From Bradyrhizobium sp. WSM3983 (GTDB taxonomy: Bacteria; Pseudomonadota; Alphaproteobacteria; Rhizobiales; Xanthobacteraceae): 64,000 nucleotides of DNA. The notes under the pieces were generated by a model. The model did no database searches. It was not told where the DNA came from and was given only the letters and a program-made list of their open reading frames with translations. Positions 26,038 through 34,569 of this stretch are shown here, in pieces. Position numbers and translations under genes: made by a program. The stretch lies in contig NZ_AXAY01000025.1 of assembly GCF_000473045.1 (NCBI RefSeq), positions 62,001 to 126,000 on the forward strand. The letters are read 5' to 3'. Numbering within the stretch: the first letter of the stretch is position 1; each line of letters begins with the position of its first letter.

Positions 26038-26228
26038 TTCGGCTTCACCGTCAGCTCGAATTGTCGGCCAATGAAGTACGCGGGACGATTTTTATCCGTC
26101 AGCGGCAGAGTGATTTCGATCAACGTGCCTTCGACCCAAGCAGCGCGACCGACCGCGTTGCCTTGCGCAACGAGCTTCACTCGATCGCCGCGATCTTCAA
26201 GTCCGATGACGTGAGCTTTGATCTTCAT
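26034..26228 (-). CDS. Small hypothetical protein
   Basis: 64 aa, mostly beta-strand by appearance (AHVIGLEDRGDRVKLVAQG, then EGTLIEITLPLTDK). It could be a small OB- or SH3-like barrel. In the leftward operon, coupled to the next gene by a 4-bp overlap. Confidence 0.6.
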   Translation of the reverse strand: MKIKAHVIGLEDRGDRVKLVAQGNAVGRAAWVEGTLIEITLPLTDKNRPAYFIGRQFELTVKPK

Positions 26229-26236
26229 AAACCGAC

Positions 26237-26476
26237 CTATTCGAACAGTGAGCCTTGCGAAACGACGAGAGCGGGAATGCGTTTGCTGTAGATCGTCTCG
26301 CCGTGAACGCCCTTGTCGCTGTAGTCGAGCCCGTGCTTGTCGCAGAGCTCGCGCGCCAGCGTCGTCAGCTCGTGATGCGTCATCTTCATTGTCCAGTTGC
26401 CGGCAGTTGGTCGACGCCCGTTCGCTATCCTGCGAAGGCTGTCAACGACCTGTTGCGGCAACTCGTCGAACATCAC
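26237..26476 (-). CDS. Small hypothetical protein
   Basis: 79 aa. Helical (HHELTTLARELCDKHGLDYS) with a C-terminal hydrophobic tip (VVSQGSLFE). Its start overlaps the stop of the upstream coiled-coil gene. No family recognised. Confidence 0.55.
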   Translation of the reverse strand: MMFDELPQQVVDSLRRIANGRRPTAGNWTMKMTHHELTTLARELCDKHGLDYSDKGVHGETIYSKRIPALVVSQGSLFE

Positions 26477-27024
26477 GCAGCCGCTGCGGTCTCGGTGCCA
26501 ACGATCGTCTTGAGCAACGTCTGATCGGCCTCGCTGAGATCCGCGGCCGGCAGCGTCGGCGCCGCCAGGGGCTTCGCGTATGCGTCGAGCGCCGGATCGT
26601 TCATGGTCGCCATGCGGGAGTCGTTGACGATGCGCAGCGCGGTCTCGCCGAAGTCGCGCAGCCGCACCGTCTGCTGGATCGATAGCGTCTTGAACGTGTC
26701 GCGTTCTCGGGTCAGCGTCGCGATCTGCTCGTCTCGCGCTGCGAGGGCGGTCGAATGGTCGGCGAGCATCTGATTGATCGTCTTGTCGTGTTCAGCCTTC
26801 ACGCGGGTAAGTTCGTCACCGGCTTCGGTCAGCGCCGTATAGAGCCGGTCGTGCGCCTCCTTCGTCTGCGTGAGCTCATCGGTCGTGAGCACCAGGTCCT
26901 GGCTGACCTTGTCGAACTTCTGCTGAGCGGCGACGAAGGGGTTTTCGAGAGTGTCAGACGCAGTCATGCCAGCGGTCCTCTGGGGTTTGAACAGATTGAA
27001 AGGTGAGATGATCCGCATGTTCAT
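26473..27024 (-). CDS. Coiled-coil hypothetical protein
   Basis: 183 aa from ATG 27024, which overlaps the upstream stop; the same frame is open further but overlaps the membrane-protein gene. Residues 35-125 form a long coiled coil (VLTTDELTQTKEAHDRLYTA, LAARDEQIATLTRERDTFKT). The C-terminus is acidic and alanine-rich. Function unknown. Confidence 0.65.
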   Translation of the reverse strand: MNMRIISPFNLFKPQRTAGMTASDTLENPFVAAQQKFDKVSQDLVLTTDELTQTKEAHDRLYTALTEAGDELTRVKAEHDKTINQMLADHSTALAARDEQIATLTRERDTFKTLSIQQTVRLRDFGETALRIVNDSRMATMNDPALDAYAKPLAAPTLPAADLSEADQTLLKTIVGTETAAAA

Positions 27025-27296
27025 CGGCTGAGCCTGCGGGTAATGAGGTATCCGGCCAGGATCGGGAGCCCGGCGGGCCAGAGCGCGGCAAGGACGAAAT
27101 CGAGCTGCCTGCTGCCGGTGGCCGTGGCGGTCGGTTCCGCCCCAGGGATCGGATAGCCAAAGCGGCTGATCAGGCGCGCTGTGACGCCGAGCCCTATAGT
27201 CCAGATCGTGAAGAACATCAGAGCTTGGAAGGGCCCGACGTGGACCCCAACGAAAGCCGTGCAGATGAAAACCAGGAGCAACGTCGAAATGGTCAT
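27021..27296 (-). CDS. Small membrane protein, first gene of leftward operon
   Basis: 91 aa from ATG 27296. Two to three hydrophobic segments (TLLLVFICTAFVGVHVG; ALMFFTIWTIGLGVTARLI; LDFVLAALWPAGLPILAGYL). It is the first gene after operator site 4 and heads the operon running to about 22842. Function unknown. Confidence 0.6.
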   Translation of the reverse strand: MTISTLLLVFICTAFVGVHVGPFQALMFFTIWTIGLGVTARLISRFGYPIPGAEPTATATGSRQLDFVLAALWPAGLPILAGYLITRRLSR

Positions 27297-27332
27297 GCGC
27301 GGAGAGCCTTGAATCAACTTCAAGACATGACA

Positions 27333-27347
27333 TCAACTATTAGGTGA
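27333..27347. promoter_or_regulatory. Operator-like palindrome, site 4, inside a leftward promoter
   Basis: TCAACTATTAGGTGA. On the minus strand TTGACA (27350-27355) and TGTCAT (27327-27332) are spaced 17 bases apart, and the operator fills the spacer, so a bound repressor would block polymerase. The rest of 27357-27628 is non-coding with no other feature that I can support. Confidence 0.78.
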
Positions 27348-27628
27348 TATGTCAATCGACTAAATTAAGCTTGACTGCAGGCATCGGAACATCGGATAAA
27401 TCTCAGGTTGTCTCGCGCCCCTGAGAGAGTGGACGGCCGCATTTCACTTGATCGACAAGTAGAGTAGTAGGGCCCCTACCGCTCCCGCCACGGCGTCCCC
27501 GATAGGCGGAGCCGGAGGCTTACCCGGGGGTCGTGTCGGGTGCCCCGGGGCCGTCCCTTGGTTTGCTCTGGTTGACTCAACCACCGCGAGAGCGTCAAAA
27601 TGGATTTTTAGGTAAGTGGAGTTTAGTT

Positions 27629-28297
27629 ATGCGGTGTGTGTTAGGTTGTATTTTAGCCACGCTTTTTGGTGCTTCAGCCAACGCCTCAGTTATTCAGATT
27701 GACTATACAGGCACGTACAGTGGCAGCGTCACGATCGGCAACCCGTCAATCTCACAATTTTCGACGTCGACTTTCGGTTCTGCGCCCTTCAGCCTCACCT
27801 TCGTCTTCGACAGTTCCTCGCCTTATGTAGATCAATACTCAACTCCTACAAGCTCGGCACTGGGTGGTTACCGGGCGGGATTTGGTAGTGTCGCGGGTGT
27901 CTACTCTTTTGATGTATCTGGCAATCAAAACGCGTCAGACAGCGCCGAAATTGGCTCAACATCACAGACAGTTATAGATGTCGACTTCAGCAAAGCTGTA
28001 ACGCATCCCACGCTATCCATGAGTGTCAGCCATCCCGACATCCCAGCATCAATTTTCGAGCCCTTTACAATTCTCAACGGACTCACGGGACAAGGAAGCT
28101 ACCTATACACAAGCGTGGGGAATTTCTCGTACTTTAGTATGGAAGCGACACTTGTTCCTAAAACGATCAGAGTAACGGTTGACGGCGTATCTGTTGCCGT
28201 GCCCGAGCCTTCGACATGGGCGATGCTGCTCCTTGGTTTCTGCGGCGTTGGATGCGTAACTTACCGGCGTCGCAAAGGGGCTTCGCTCGCAGCCTGA
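27629..28297 (+). CDS. PEP-CTERM sorted secreted protein 1
   Basis: 222 aa from ATG 27629. N-terminal signal peptide (MRCVLGCILATLFGASANA), a beta-rich central region without a recognised domain, and a C-terminal PEP-CTERM signal: VPEPSTWAMLLLGFCGVG followed by YRRRK. Exosortase would recognise and process this in the inner membrane. Base composition is visibly lower in GC than the tail genes. It is cargo rather than a structural gene, and lies in tandem with a second PEP-CTERM gene. Confidence 0.82.
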   Translation: MRCVLGCILATLFGASANASVIQIDYTGTYSGSVTIGNPSISQFSTSTFGSAPFSLTFVFDSSSPYVDQYSTPTSSALGGYRAGFGSVAGVYSFDVSGNQNASDSAEIGSTSQTVIDVDFSKAVTHPTLSMSVSHPDIPASIFEPFTILNGLTGQGSYLYTSVGNFSYFSMEATLVPKTIRVTVDGVSVAVPEPSTWAMLLLGFCGVGCVTYRRRKGASLAA

Positions 28298-28416
28298 CTT
28301 TGACTACTCAGAAATCATTGCAGAGGTCGCCGGCTTCGCGGTTTTTTCGATCGTCGGAGACCGGGCTCAACCCGCGGGAAGGCAGAAGCGTTCCTTATTG
28401 GTTTGGAGTACATATA

Positions 28417-28974
28417 ATGTTGAGAGTGCTTGCGGTTTTACTTTGCGCTTTAGCGTTAGCTGCACCCGCAAAGGCTGACGTCATCGTTACGTATGACTGG
28501 CAATTTTCGGCTAAAGCCCCGCCCTGCGGAGGCGGCCCTGGATGCATTGGATATATCGGCGGCGCGCTTTTTCAAAGCGGGACTTTTGCAACGACGTCGG
28601 CCGGAGCAGACTTACTGGGTACGTCCGGCATTCTCTCTTCGACCGAAACGAACTTTGGTCAAATCGCCAGCTCGATTCATTCTGTCACGATCCTAGTCAA
28701 TGAGTCACAAGTTCCTAACGACCCGACATATTCCGGATTTTGGGACGCAACCAATGGCTTTGTGGCGATTACGGTTGAATGGAATACAATAGGTTGCGAC
28801 GGTCCGTTTTGCGGCCCGCCCGGAATTTATACCGGAGGTTCGGGCGGCTTAACTCAACTATTTTACACACTGAGTGTAGCCCAGTCCGTTCCCGAGACCT
28901 CCACCTGGGCTATGTTACTCCTCGGCTTCTGTGGCCTCGGCTTACTTTTGCATAGACAGCGCGCCGACGCATGA
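28417..28974 (+). CDS. PEP-CTERM-like secreted protein 2
   Basis: 185 aa from ATG 28417 with a ggag upstream. Signal peptide LRVLAVLLCALALAAPAKA, a beta-rich central region with paired cysteines (CGGGPGC; CDGPFCGPP), and a C-terminal VPETSTWAMLLLGFCGLG followed by HRQR. The sorting motif is PET instead of PEP, otherwise nearly identical to its neighbour. The central domains of the two proteins share no obvious similarity. Low GC. It converges with the esterase gene one base after the stop. Confidence 0.78.
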   Translation: MLRVLAVLLCALALAAPAKADVIVTYDWQFSAKAPPCGGGPGCIGYIGGALFQSGTFATTSAGADLLGTSGILSSTETNFGQIASSIHSVTILVNESQVPNDPTYSGFWDATNGFVAITVEWNTIGCDGPFCGPPGIYTGGSGGLTQLFYTLSVAQSVPETSTWAMLLLGFCGLGLLLHRQRADA

Positions 28975-28975
28975 G

Positions 28976-30760
28976 CTACCGCCACGACGCGCCGACAAGC
29001 GCCATCGCTCCTGCCGCCGTGCAGGTTAGCGTAACGGTGTCCGGCGTCTGCGCCGTAAGACCGGATGCATCACCAACGACGTTCAGCGCGCCTGAAGCTC
29101 CGGCGTGAATGCGGCGAACCGGTGTTTCCCCGGTTGCCGATAGGGTGCCGGTGTTGGACGTGATGTTATTGCTGGCTCCGCAGACGATGTAGAAGCCTCC
29201 GGCCGAGGTGTTGAAGCTCGCGTTTACGACGGTGCCGCCGCTGTTGACGGTCCCCCCGTTGCTGGCTACCGGCGTCGGTGACGAGAGGTCGCCGCTTGGT
29301 ACGGTGTACACGGCCACCCGGCGCGATCCGAACGGATTAGCCCCGCCAAAATCGAGCGTGACTGTGACTGATGTTGCCGTGTCGGCGTCGGCATCAAGCA
29401 CGCACGAGGCCATGCCCGCGCTGCTATTGCCTGCCGCCCCCCTGTAGACATTCCTTGTCGCGGTCTTCGCCGTTCCGACGTTTGGTGCGACGGTAACGGT
29501 CACTGGCTCAAGATCGGTCGCGCCCGTATATGTTACGATCACTAGGTTCCTAGCCGCGGCCGGGATGGCAACGGCGGCCAATTGCTGCGTGGCTCCTCCC
29601 GAACTGGTTTGGCCAGACGACGACGACCATGTCGGCGTCGGTAGCGAGGCAAGCGGCGTCGGCGCGATATTGCCGCCGGAATTGTCCAGCGGAAGCGCCA
29701 AACTGGAATTGTCCAAAACTGGCGCTGATGCATCGGGATTTCGCCCGTACTGATAGCGAAGCTTTCTCGCACTGGTCGTGGCTAGCGAGGCGTGCGTAAG
29801 CCGCAACACGATCGCCGACTGCCGGGCGCCAGCCGTTGCCGCGGCCCACGTTCCGCCGTTGTCGCCAGAAAGCTCGAACCCGCTCGGATTGCTGGTGGGC
29901 GTGAAGTCCGAACCGAGACCGCGCACGAAAGTGACATCGGTGTGAGTGGCATCGACGATCGCCGCGCCCACGATATGCCAATTCGGGAACGCCGTGGTGC
30001 TGGCGAGGAGCGACGCGATCGTCTTGGCGAACCGCTTGCCCGAACGGCCAAGGCTGGTCCCGTCAATGTGGATTTGGTCTCCCGATGCCAGCATGGCGTC
30101 GCGATTGCTGTGCGAATAGTAGACGTTCGGCAACTGCGTTGCGCCCGAACCACAGCGGATCAGCACGCCTTCCATCAAATCCCAAGATGCATCCGTGCCT
30201 GCACCGGTCCCGGTGTCGGTGGTGTTTGCCAGACTGCAAAGCACTAGCGGACAAGCCGCCTTCGTGGTGCCGAGATCGGCCACGATATCGGCATGAAGCT
30301 GGGACAGTTGCGCCCGATAGCTGGCTTCCGTGTTGCCGTTGGCGCTATCGCCCTCACCTTGGTACCAGACGATGAAGTCGAGCACGCCTCCAGATGCGAC
30401 TATGGAATTGATGAAGTTCGTGTAACTGGCGTTCCCCTTGCTCAACAAGCTGATCGCCTGGCCGGACACGGCACCGCCGAGTGCCCCAACCGTCTTTCCG
30501 GCAGCACTGTTGATGCCGTTCATCAGCTCTCGAATGCCGTTGTAGTTCGGGATTGTCGTGCTCCACGACGTTCCGTCAAACCATGACGTTCCGGCATTAG
30601 CAGCCGGAGGAGAATTCGAGAACAGCGCGCCACCGCCGTAATGATGGAAAGCGTTTGACTGCCCATAGATGCCAATCAGCACCTGCGCATTGCGAACTTT
30701 GGAGTTTCCGTTCGTCTTCCGAAGCAGACGCTTTGGCCGAACCGCTACGAGCGGAAACAT
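28976..30760 (-). CDS. SGNH/SASA-type carbohydrate esterase
   Basis: 594 aa. Residues about 25-250 form an SGNH hydrolase with GIYGQSNAFHH (Ser35), WYQGEGDS near residue 137 and DQIHIDGTSLGRSG near 220, which supplies the catalytic Asp-His. This family removes O-acetyl groups from glycans. Residues 260-370 look like a linker or beta domain, and 390-594 form a threonine/glycine-rich beta domain. It probably acts on host surface polysaccharide. It is transcribed against the tail genes with a small partner, from a promoter with its own operator. Confidence 0.8.
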   Translation of the reverse strand: MFPLVAVRPKRLLRKTNGNSKVRNAQVLIGIYGQSNAFHHYGGGALFSNSPPAANAGTSWFDGTSWSTTIPNYNGIRELMNGINSAAGKTVGALGGAVSGQAISLLSKGNASYTNFINSIVASGGVLDFIVWYQGEGDSANGNTEASYRAQLSQLHADIVADLGTTKAACPLVLCSLANTTDTGTGAGTDASWDLMEGVLIRCGSGATQLPNVYYSHSNRDAMLASGDQIHIDGTSLGRSGKRFAKTIASLLASTTAFPNWHIVGAAIVDATHTDVTFVRGLGSDFTPTSNPSGFELSGDNGGTWAAATAGARQSAIVLRLTHASLATTSARKLRYQYGRNPDASAPVLDNSSLALPLDNSGGNIAPTPLASLPTPTWSSSSGQTSSGGATQQLAAVAIPAAARNLVIVTYTGATDLEPVTVTVAPNVGTAKTATRNVYRGAAGNSSAGMASCVLDADADTATSVTVTLDFGGANPFGSRRVAVYTVPSGDLSSPTPVASNGGTVNSGGTVVNASFNTSAGGFYIVCGASNNITSNTGTLSATGETPVRRIHAGASGALNVVGDASGLTAQTPDTVTLTCTAAGAMALVGASWR

Positions 30761-31245
30761 CAGGCCTCGCTATGATAGCTGGCTTGAACGGTGATGTTGC
30801 CGGCGACGCTGGTGACGACCTGCAGCTTCTTGTCGGCGGTACCGAGTTTCTTCTTGCCGCGCGGCGTCACCTGCATCGGACCGCTCTTGGCCGTGACGTA
30901 CCAGGGTCCGAAGAAGACGTTGCCGGAGGTCTCTTCCTTGAACGTCACCGTCATGTCGGTGTCGGTACTGACGATCAAATCGTCGATCACCAGCTTCTGA
31001 CCAACGGCCGGTGCGTCGGTGACTGAAGCCACGGCGCTGTGCTGATCGGCGCTGGTAAAGGGCACGCCACCTACGCCCCAAACGCTCGACCATGACGGAC
31101 CGCCGTCGAGACTGGTACCGTTGCCGCCTCCGCTACTTCCGCCGCTGTCGACGATGACATGGGGCACCACGGAGTTCGTGTCGGTGTCGAGCGTGAACTT
31201 AAACCGAACGCGGTTCCAGTAGTCGAAAAAGTCAGAAAGCGCCAT
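30760..31245 (-). CDS. Small phage structural-type protein, partner of the esterase
   Basis: 161 aa. It begins MALSDFFDYWNRVRFKFTLD, has a glycine/serine loop (SGGSSGGGNGTSLDGGPSW), and a C-terminal beta domain (NITVQASYHSEA). Its stop overlaps the esterase start, so the two are coupled. It may attach the esterase to the virion. The promoter upstream carries operator site 5. Confidence 0.65.
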   Translation of the reverse strand: MALSDFFDYWNRVRFKFTLDTDTNSVVPHVIVDSGGSSGGGNGTSLDGGPSWSSVWGVGGVPFTSADQHSAVASVTDAPAVGQKLVIDDLIVSTDTDMTVTFKEETSGNVFFGPWYVTAKSGPMQVTPRGKKKLGTADKKLQVVTSVAGNITVQASYHSEA

Positions 31246-31281
31246 CGGTGCTCCTCGCGAGTCGGTTTTGCCGCACTATTC

Positions 31282-31296
31282 TCCACTTTCAGGTGA
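31282..31296. promoter_or_regulatory. Operator-like palindrome, site 5, inside a leftward promoter
   Basis: TCCACTTTCAGGTGA. A TTGACA -35 on the minus strand (31299-31304) is followed 17 bases later by GAATAG, with the operator as the spacer, the same layout as site 4; AGGTGATATGTCAAT is identical in both. An AT-rich TCAATAACTAATTGA inverted repeat at 31301 adjoins it. Confidence 0.7.
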
Positions 31297-31355
31297 TATG
31301 TCAATAACTAATTGATCAGAAGCTAAGACCGATTTTGAGTTCTCAGAGGTGGAGT

Positions 31356-32210
31356 TCACTTCGAGAGAAAGCCGGGCGATCCTCCAATCGACTTTAAGTA
31401 AGCAACGATGGGATCAATCGCCATTCGAGCCACTTTCATCGCATGTGTGCCTACCTCAAACTGGCCAGGCCCCTGGATCATGCACTGCGAGGGCGGAGGA
31501 AACGGAATCGCTTCGAACTTATGTGGGTGGATCTGCATGAGGTAGGATGAATAGTAGGCCGGCGGTTTTGCAATCGGGAGCGAGTAGAAAGTGAGCACAT
31601 CAACAATAGTGAACAAGTTTCCGATCATTGTCGCATAGACGTGCTTAACGAGATCGGTCACTTCTTTTCCGTCGGCCTCCTCGTGTCCCATGCGAAAGGG
31701 GGCGTGGTTGAAAGCGAGGACGCGTGGACCATCGTAGAAACCCGCCCCGACATACCAATGGGCTGGCGGGCGCTTATGTTCAAAAAAATAGGCAACATCA
31801 GAAGCTGGAAGCTTTAACGGGTGTTTGGTGATCTGGTCGGCCATCAGCGCGGACAGAGCTATCCAAGTGGAGAGCGCCTCCTGACCTGCTATGTCGAGTA
31901 AGTGCGTATCGCCAACGATTAGCCTCTTTGCGTAAGGTTTAGCATCCTCCACGATCTTGCTCATCCATGTGCCATTACAATCTCGGCAAACAGCACGAAC
32001 CTTCTTAGTTCGTACATGCCCTTGGCGAATGGTCCACTCGTGAGGTCGCGTCTCAAAGTTGCGCGTATAGCCCTCGGTTCTTAGCTCAATCGTAGGCAAG
32101 ATTTCGCGCAGCCAGTCTGACCAGATGTGCTCTTTGCTCATCTTGATGAGAGGCGGGCTGCGTCCGCAGAATATACATTTTCCCTGAGGCCGCTGCGTTT
32201 GTTTGCTCAT
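31356..32210 (-). CDS. HNH-like zinc-ribbon protein
   Basis: 284 aa. CIFCGRSPPLIKMSKEHIWS followed by AVCRDCNGTWMSKIVEDAK is an HNH-nuclease-type treble-clef arrangement: two CxxC pairs with an internal EHI. The rest is a mixed domain without a recognised family. Such proteins occur in accessory and defence regions. GC content is lower than in the phage core genes. Nuclease activity is not certain. Confidence 0.65.
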   Translation of the reverse strand: MSKQTQRPQGKCIFCGRSPPLIKMSKEHIWSDWLREILPTIELRTEGYTRNFETRPHEWTIRQGHVRTKKVRAVCRDCNGTWMSKIVEDAKPYAKRLIVGDTHLLDIAGQEALSTWIALSALMADQITKHPLKLPASDVAYFFEHKRPPAHWYVGAGFYDGPRVLAFNHAPFRMGHEEADGKEVTDLVKHVYATMIGNLFTIVDVLTFYSLPIAKPPAYYSSYLMQIHPHKFEAIPFPPPSQCMIQGPGQFEVGTHAMKVARMAIDPIVAYLKSIGGSPGFLSK

Positions 32211-32256
32211 GAAGCAGCCCCCCGGGATTGTCGAGACTTCTCGGCGTCGTGACAGC

Positions 32257-32670
32257 TCATCTCAAGAGCACGCGCCCGGCCGCGGCGGCTTCGTCGATCT
32301 TGTGCTTGAAGCAGTTGAACTGCTCAACCCAATCGGTCTGATCCGGCGACAATCGATTGACCTTGTTCTCGCACACCTTGTCGAACAGTCGCATCGTGTC
32401 AGAGAGCCGACGATCGGATGCGTCGCTGCTGTAGTGAAGATGCCACATCTCACCGCGGAGCCTGTCGACGCCGGCCTTGCCGATGCGCTGCTTCTCGATA
32501 CAGATCTCGCGCAGATGGTTGCTGTAGGGATGGCGGTCCTCGCATAGGCTGACGATCTGCTGCCGTGTCAGCGCCTCGATCGCAGCGCCGGCATCCGCCC
32601 TCGCCTGGTTGCCGCTCGCGAGCACGAGGAATCCGATCGCCATCGAAAGCCGGAACCCGCGCATTTTCAT
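32257..32670 (-). CDS. Secreted hypothetical protein
   Basis: 137 aa from ATG 32670; an ATG at 32682 is also possible. Signal peptide MKMRGFRLSMAIGFLVLASG, then a helical mature region with four cysteines (LCEDRHPYSNHLREICIEK; KVCENKV; FNCFKHK). No family recognised. It lies in the accessory island. Confidence 0.6.
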   Translation of the reverse strand: MKMRGFRLSMAIGFLVLASGNQARADAGAAIEALTRQQIVSLCEDRHPYSNHLREICIEKQRIGKAGVDRLRGEMWHLHYSSDASDRRLSDTMRLFDKVCENKVNRLSPDQTDWVEQFNCFKHKIDEAAAAGRVLLR

Positions 32671-32694
32671 CACCCCGGTCATTCGCGGCCCAGT

Positions 32695-34017
32695 TTAGGC
32701 CTTCGCAATTGCGTGCTTGCCAACCCGCGCGAGATATTCATCCATCGGCTCATTCCAACCCCGAGGCATCTGTCCGAATCCCGGGTTGTTACAAACGCGA
32801 CATGGCGCGCCGGATGCCCCACAACTACACGCACCATTGCCCTTCCAGGGGCGATCGAGGTGTTCGTCACAAACCCATCCCGAGTTACTGCACAAGGGGC
32901 ACTCGTCAGGCCTCTCAGACCTAAGTTGCTCAATCCTTGCCATTGTTTTCAGCGCGCGAGACTCTTCTCTCCTCAATCGTCTTTCCGTCCGTCTAAATTC
33001 GCGGTCGAATTCTTTCTGCCTGTTCTGCAGTTCGATGGGATCGAGAACCTTCTGTCCGCCGGCGCTGTTAGGATCTTCCGCGCGGAAATCGATCATTACC
33101 GGCGTTGAAGCTTGGGCAGAGTGGCATAATTTGTACTTGCGCCTCGAACCACAAGGGCAGGGTTTATTGCGGCCAGCTAATGGCGTTCGGATAATCGGTG
33201 GGGCGCCGCCGTCAAGGGGCTCAAAAGTGATGCTCGCCGCCGAGACTACGCCGACCGGCGAGCGGGTGGCATCGATTTGCGCTACGAAGTAAGATGAAGT
33301 TTGATTGGATAGAACACGATAATCTGCAAGAGCAGGCGATGCAAATTTGCGTGGAATGGTCAAGCTGCTGACCTGGCCACCAATCACTCCGCTCGGATGT
33401 GCCGAGGCGCAGTGAACTAGCCGTGTCAATCGCGCGGCCACCGCCCGCGTGCGCAGGTTTGGCGCCTCGAGAACTAACTCTTGCATTGCTTGACGGTCCA
33501 GGCCCCACATGAAGCCTATGCCGAGTCCGTGAGAGGGGATCTGTTCTGGGAGGTCGGCCAGAAATGGTCGAAACTCGGGCCATGCGACGTCGGAGTATTC
33601 GCTTGTCTCGAGATCTTGAAAATTCGAGATCATTCCAAATACAGGATAGTCAATGTTCCATTGCCGGCGAAATCCAACAACTATGAGTGTAAACCTGCGA
33701 TCAGCTGGCCTGATGGCCCTAATATCGGGATGCGGAAGAAACTCCTTGTTGAGCGTGGTTGTCATTCTTTTAATCGTCTCGAAAAGAATTAGATCTGGCT
33801 GAACGCAGGCGACCAGAGTTTCGATGAGTTTAACTTTCGAGTTATAGCGACGATGCTCGGCAAGGCCGGTAAAGCTGATGGCAACGCGAGCGTCTAGCGT
33901 TGCAAGGTAGCAAATTTTGTCGAATTCGTCGTTTGGTGTCAGCCCGGCGCCTGTGATCCGCCGGTCAGAGACGATACTCGCAAACTTATGCGTTACAATA
34001 GCAAGCCCCAAGGTCAC
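32695..34017 (-). CDS. Proteasome-like N-terminal threonine hydrolase with SEC-C and zinc-ribbon domains
   Basis: 440 aa from GTG 34017, with AGGAGG at 34028-34033. After Met removal the protein would start TLGLAIVTHKFASIVSDRRI. Thr1, Asp17 and Lys33 then fall at exactly the proteasome/HslV catalytic spacing, followed by a strand and FTGLAEHRRY, where that family has a GxAG-type turn. Residues about 275-295 form a SEC-C metal motif (NKPCPCGSRRKYKLCH). A charged coiled coil follows, and the end has cysteine clusters (ECPLCSNSGWVCDEH; CSCGASGAPCRVCN). It is probably a stand-alone Ntn-type peptidase or amidohydrolase; the substrate is unknown. The frame is open upstream, but that part is the ligase relic. 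Confidence 0.68.
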   Translation of the reverse strand: MTLGLAIVTHKFASIVSDRRITGAGLTPNDEFDKICYLATLDARVAISFTGLAEHRRYNSKVKLIETLVACVQPDLILFETIKRMTTTLNKEFLPHPDIRAIRPADRRFTLIVVGFRRQWNIDYPVFGMISNFQDLETSEYSDVAWPEFRPFLADLPEQIPSHGLGIGFMWGLDRQAMQELVLEAPNLRTRAVAARLTRLVHCASAHPSGVIGGQVSSLTIPRKFASPALADYRVLSNQTSSYFVAQIDATRSPVGVVSAASITFEPLDGGAPPIIRTPLAGRNKPCPCGSRRKYKLCHSAQASTPVMIDFRAEDPNSAGGQKVLDPIELQNRQKEFDREFRRTERRLRREESRALKTMARIEQLRSERPDECPLCSNSGWVCDEHLDRPWKGNGACSCGASGAPCRVCNNPGFGQMPRGWNEPMDEYLARVGKHAIAKA

Positions 34018-34043
34018 GGCACTAATTCCTCCTGCAAAGAGTT

Positions 34044-34230
34044 TGCTTAAAATTCCCGCGTCGTCGCCGCCAGCGCTAGCAGGTCGAAGGCGTAGATTCG
34101 CACCACCGCATCGTGCTTGCGCGAATGCGGGACGTTGAAGTCGGAGATGCAGTCGACGCCGAACACCGGCGCATTCGCCGTCGACAATGAATTGCTGCTC
34201 GCAATCTTCGCGCGCTGATCCACGGAAAAC
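34044..34230 (-). pseudogene. ATP-dependent DNA ligase (LigD-type) relic
   Basis: On the minus strand, QFIVDGECAG, then after a frame change FGVDCISDFNVPHSRKHDAV and IYAFDLLALA, matches the adenylation-domain region of LigD-like ligases (the DGE motif through to 'YAFDLLAL'). One frameshift and truncation at both ends make it non-functional. It lies inside the prophage, just upstream of the Ntn-hydrolase gene. The remaining bases from 34231 to 34563 show nothing that I can support. Confidence 0.6.
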
Positions 34231-34569
34231 GCCTAGCCCCATTTAACAACTATGGGTTGGCGCGTCCAGAATATAGGATTCTTGAATAGAAAGCCCCAAA
34301 GTCGATTCTTGAGTCCAAATCTCTGAAGTAAAAGCGCCGTCGCGGTGGCCGGTGGTCCCGCCGATCGGCTCGTTCGGTGTGCGCGATCGAGCGACCTTAG
34401 GAATGTCCCAGGTCCGGCGCCCGCGCTCACGCGCTCGTGAATGCAGATGCATGGATTTTTTCTCGAACAAAGAAAAACCCCGCTAGGTTAGGACGGGTCG
34501 CGATCGGACTTGCATATGGCGGGTTCGCACGGGCACTATCGCCGCATTGCAACCTAGAGAGAAGTGGCG

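Noticed and set aside
28597..28626. A DLLG sequence inside PEP-CTERM protein 2
   Set aside because: It is internal, within a beta-rich exported domain, not at a C-terminus or in an acidic linker, so it is not counted with the shared tail.
34243..34563. Short frames between the ligase relic and the secreted cysteine protein
   Set aside because: Biased composition, no ribosome-binding sites and no similarity to known proteins.
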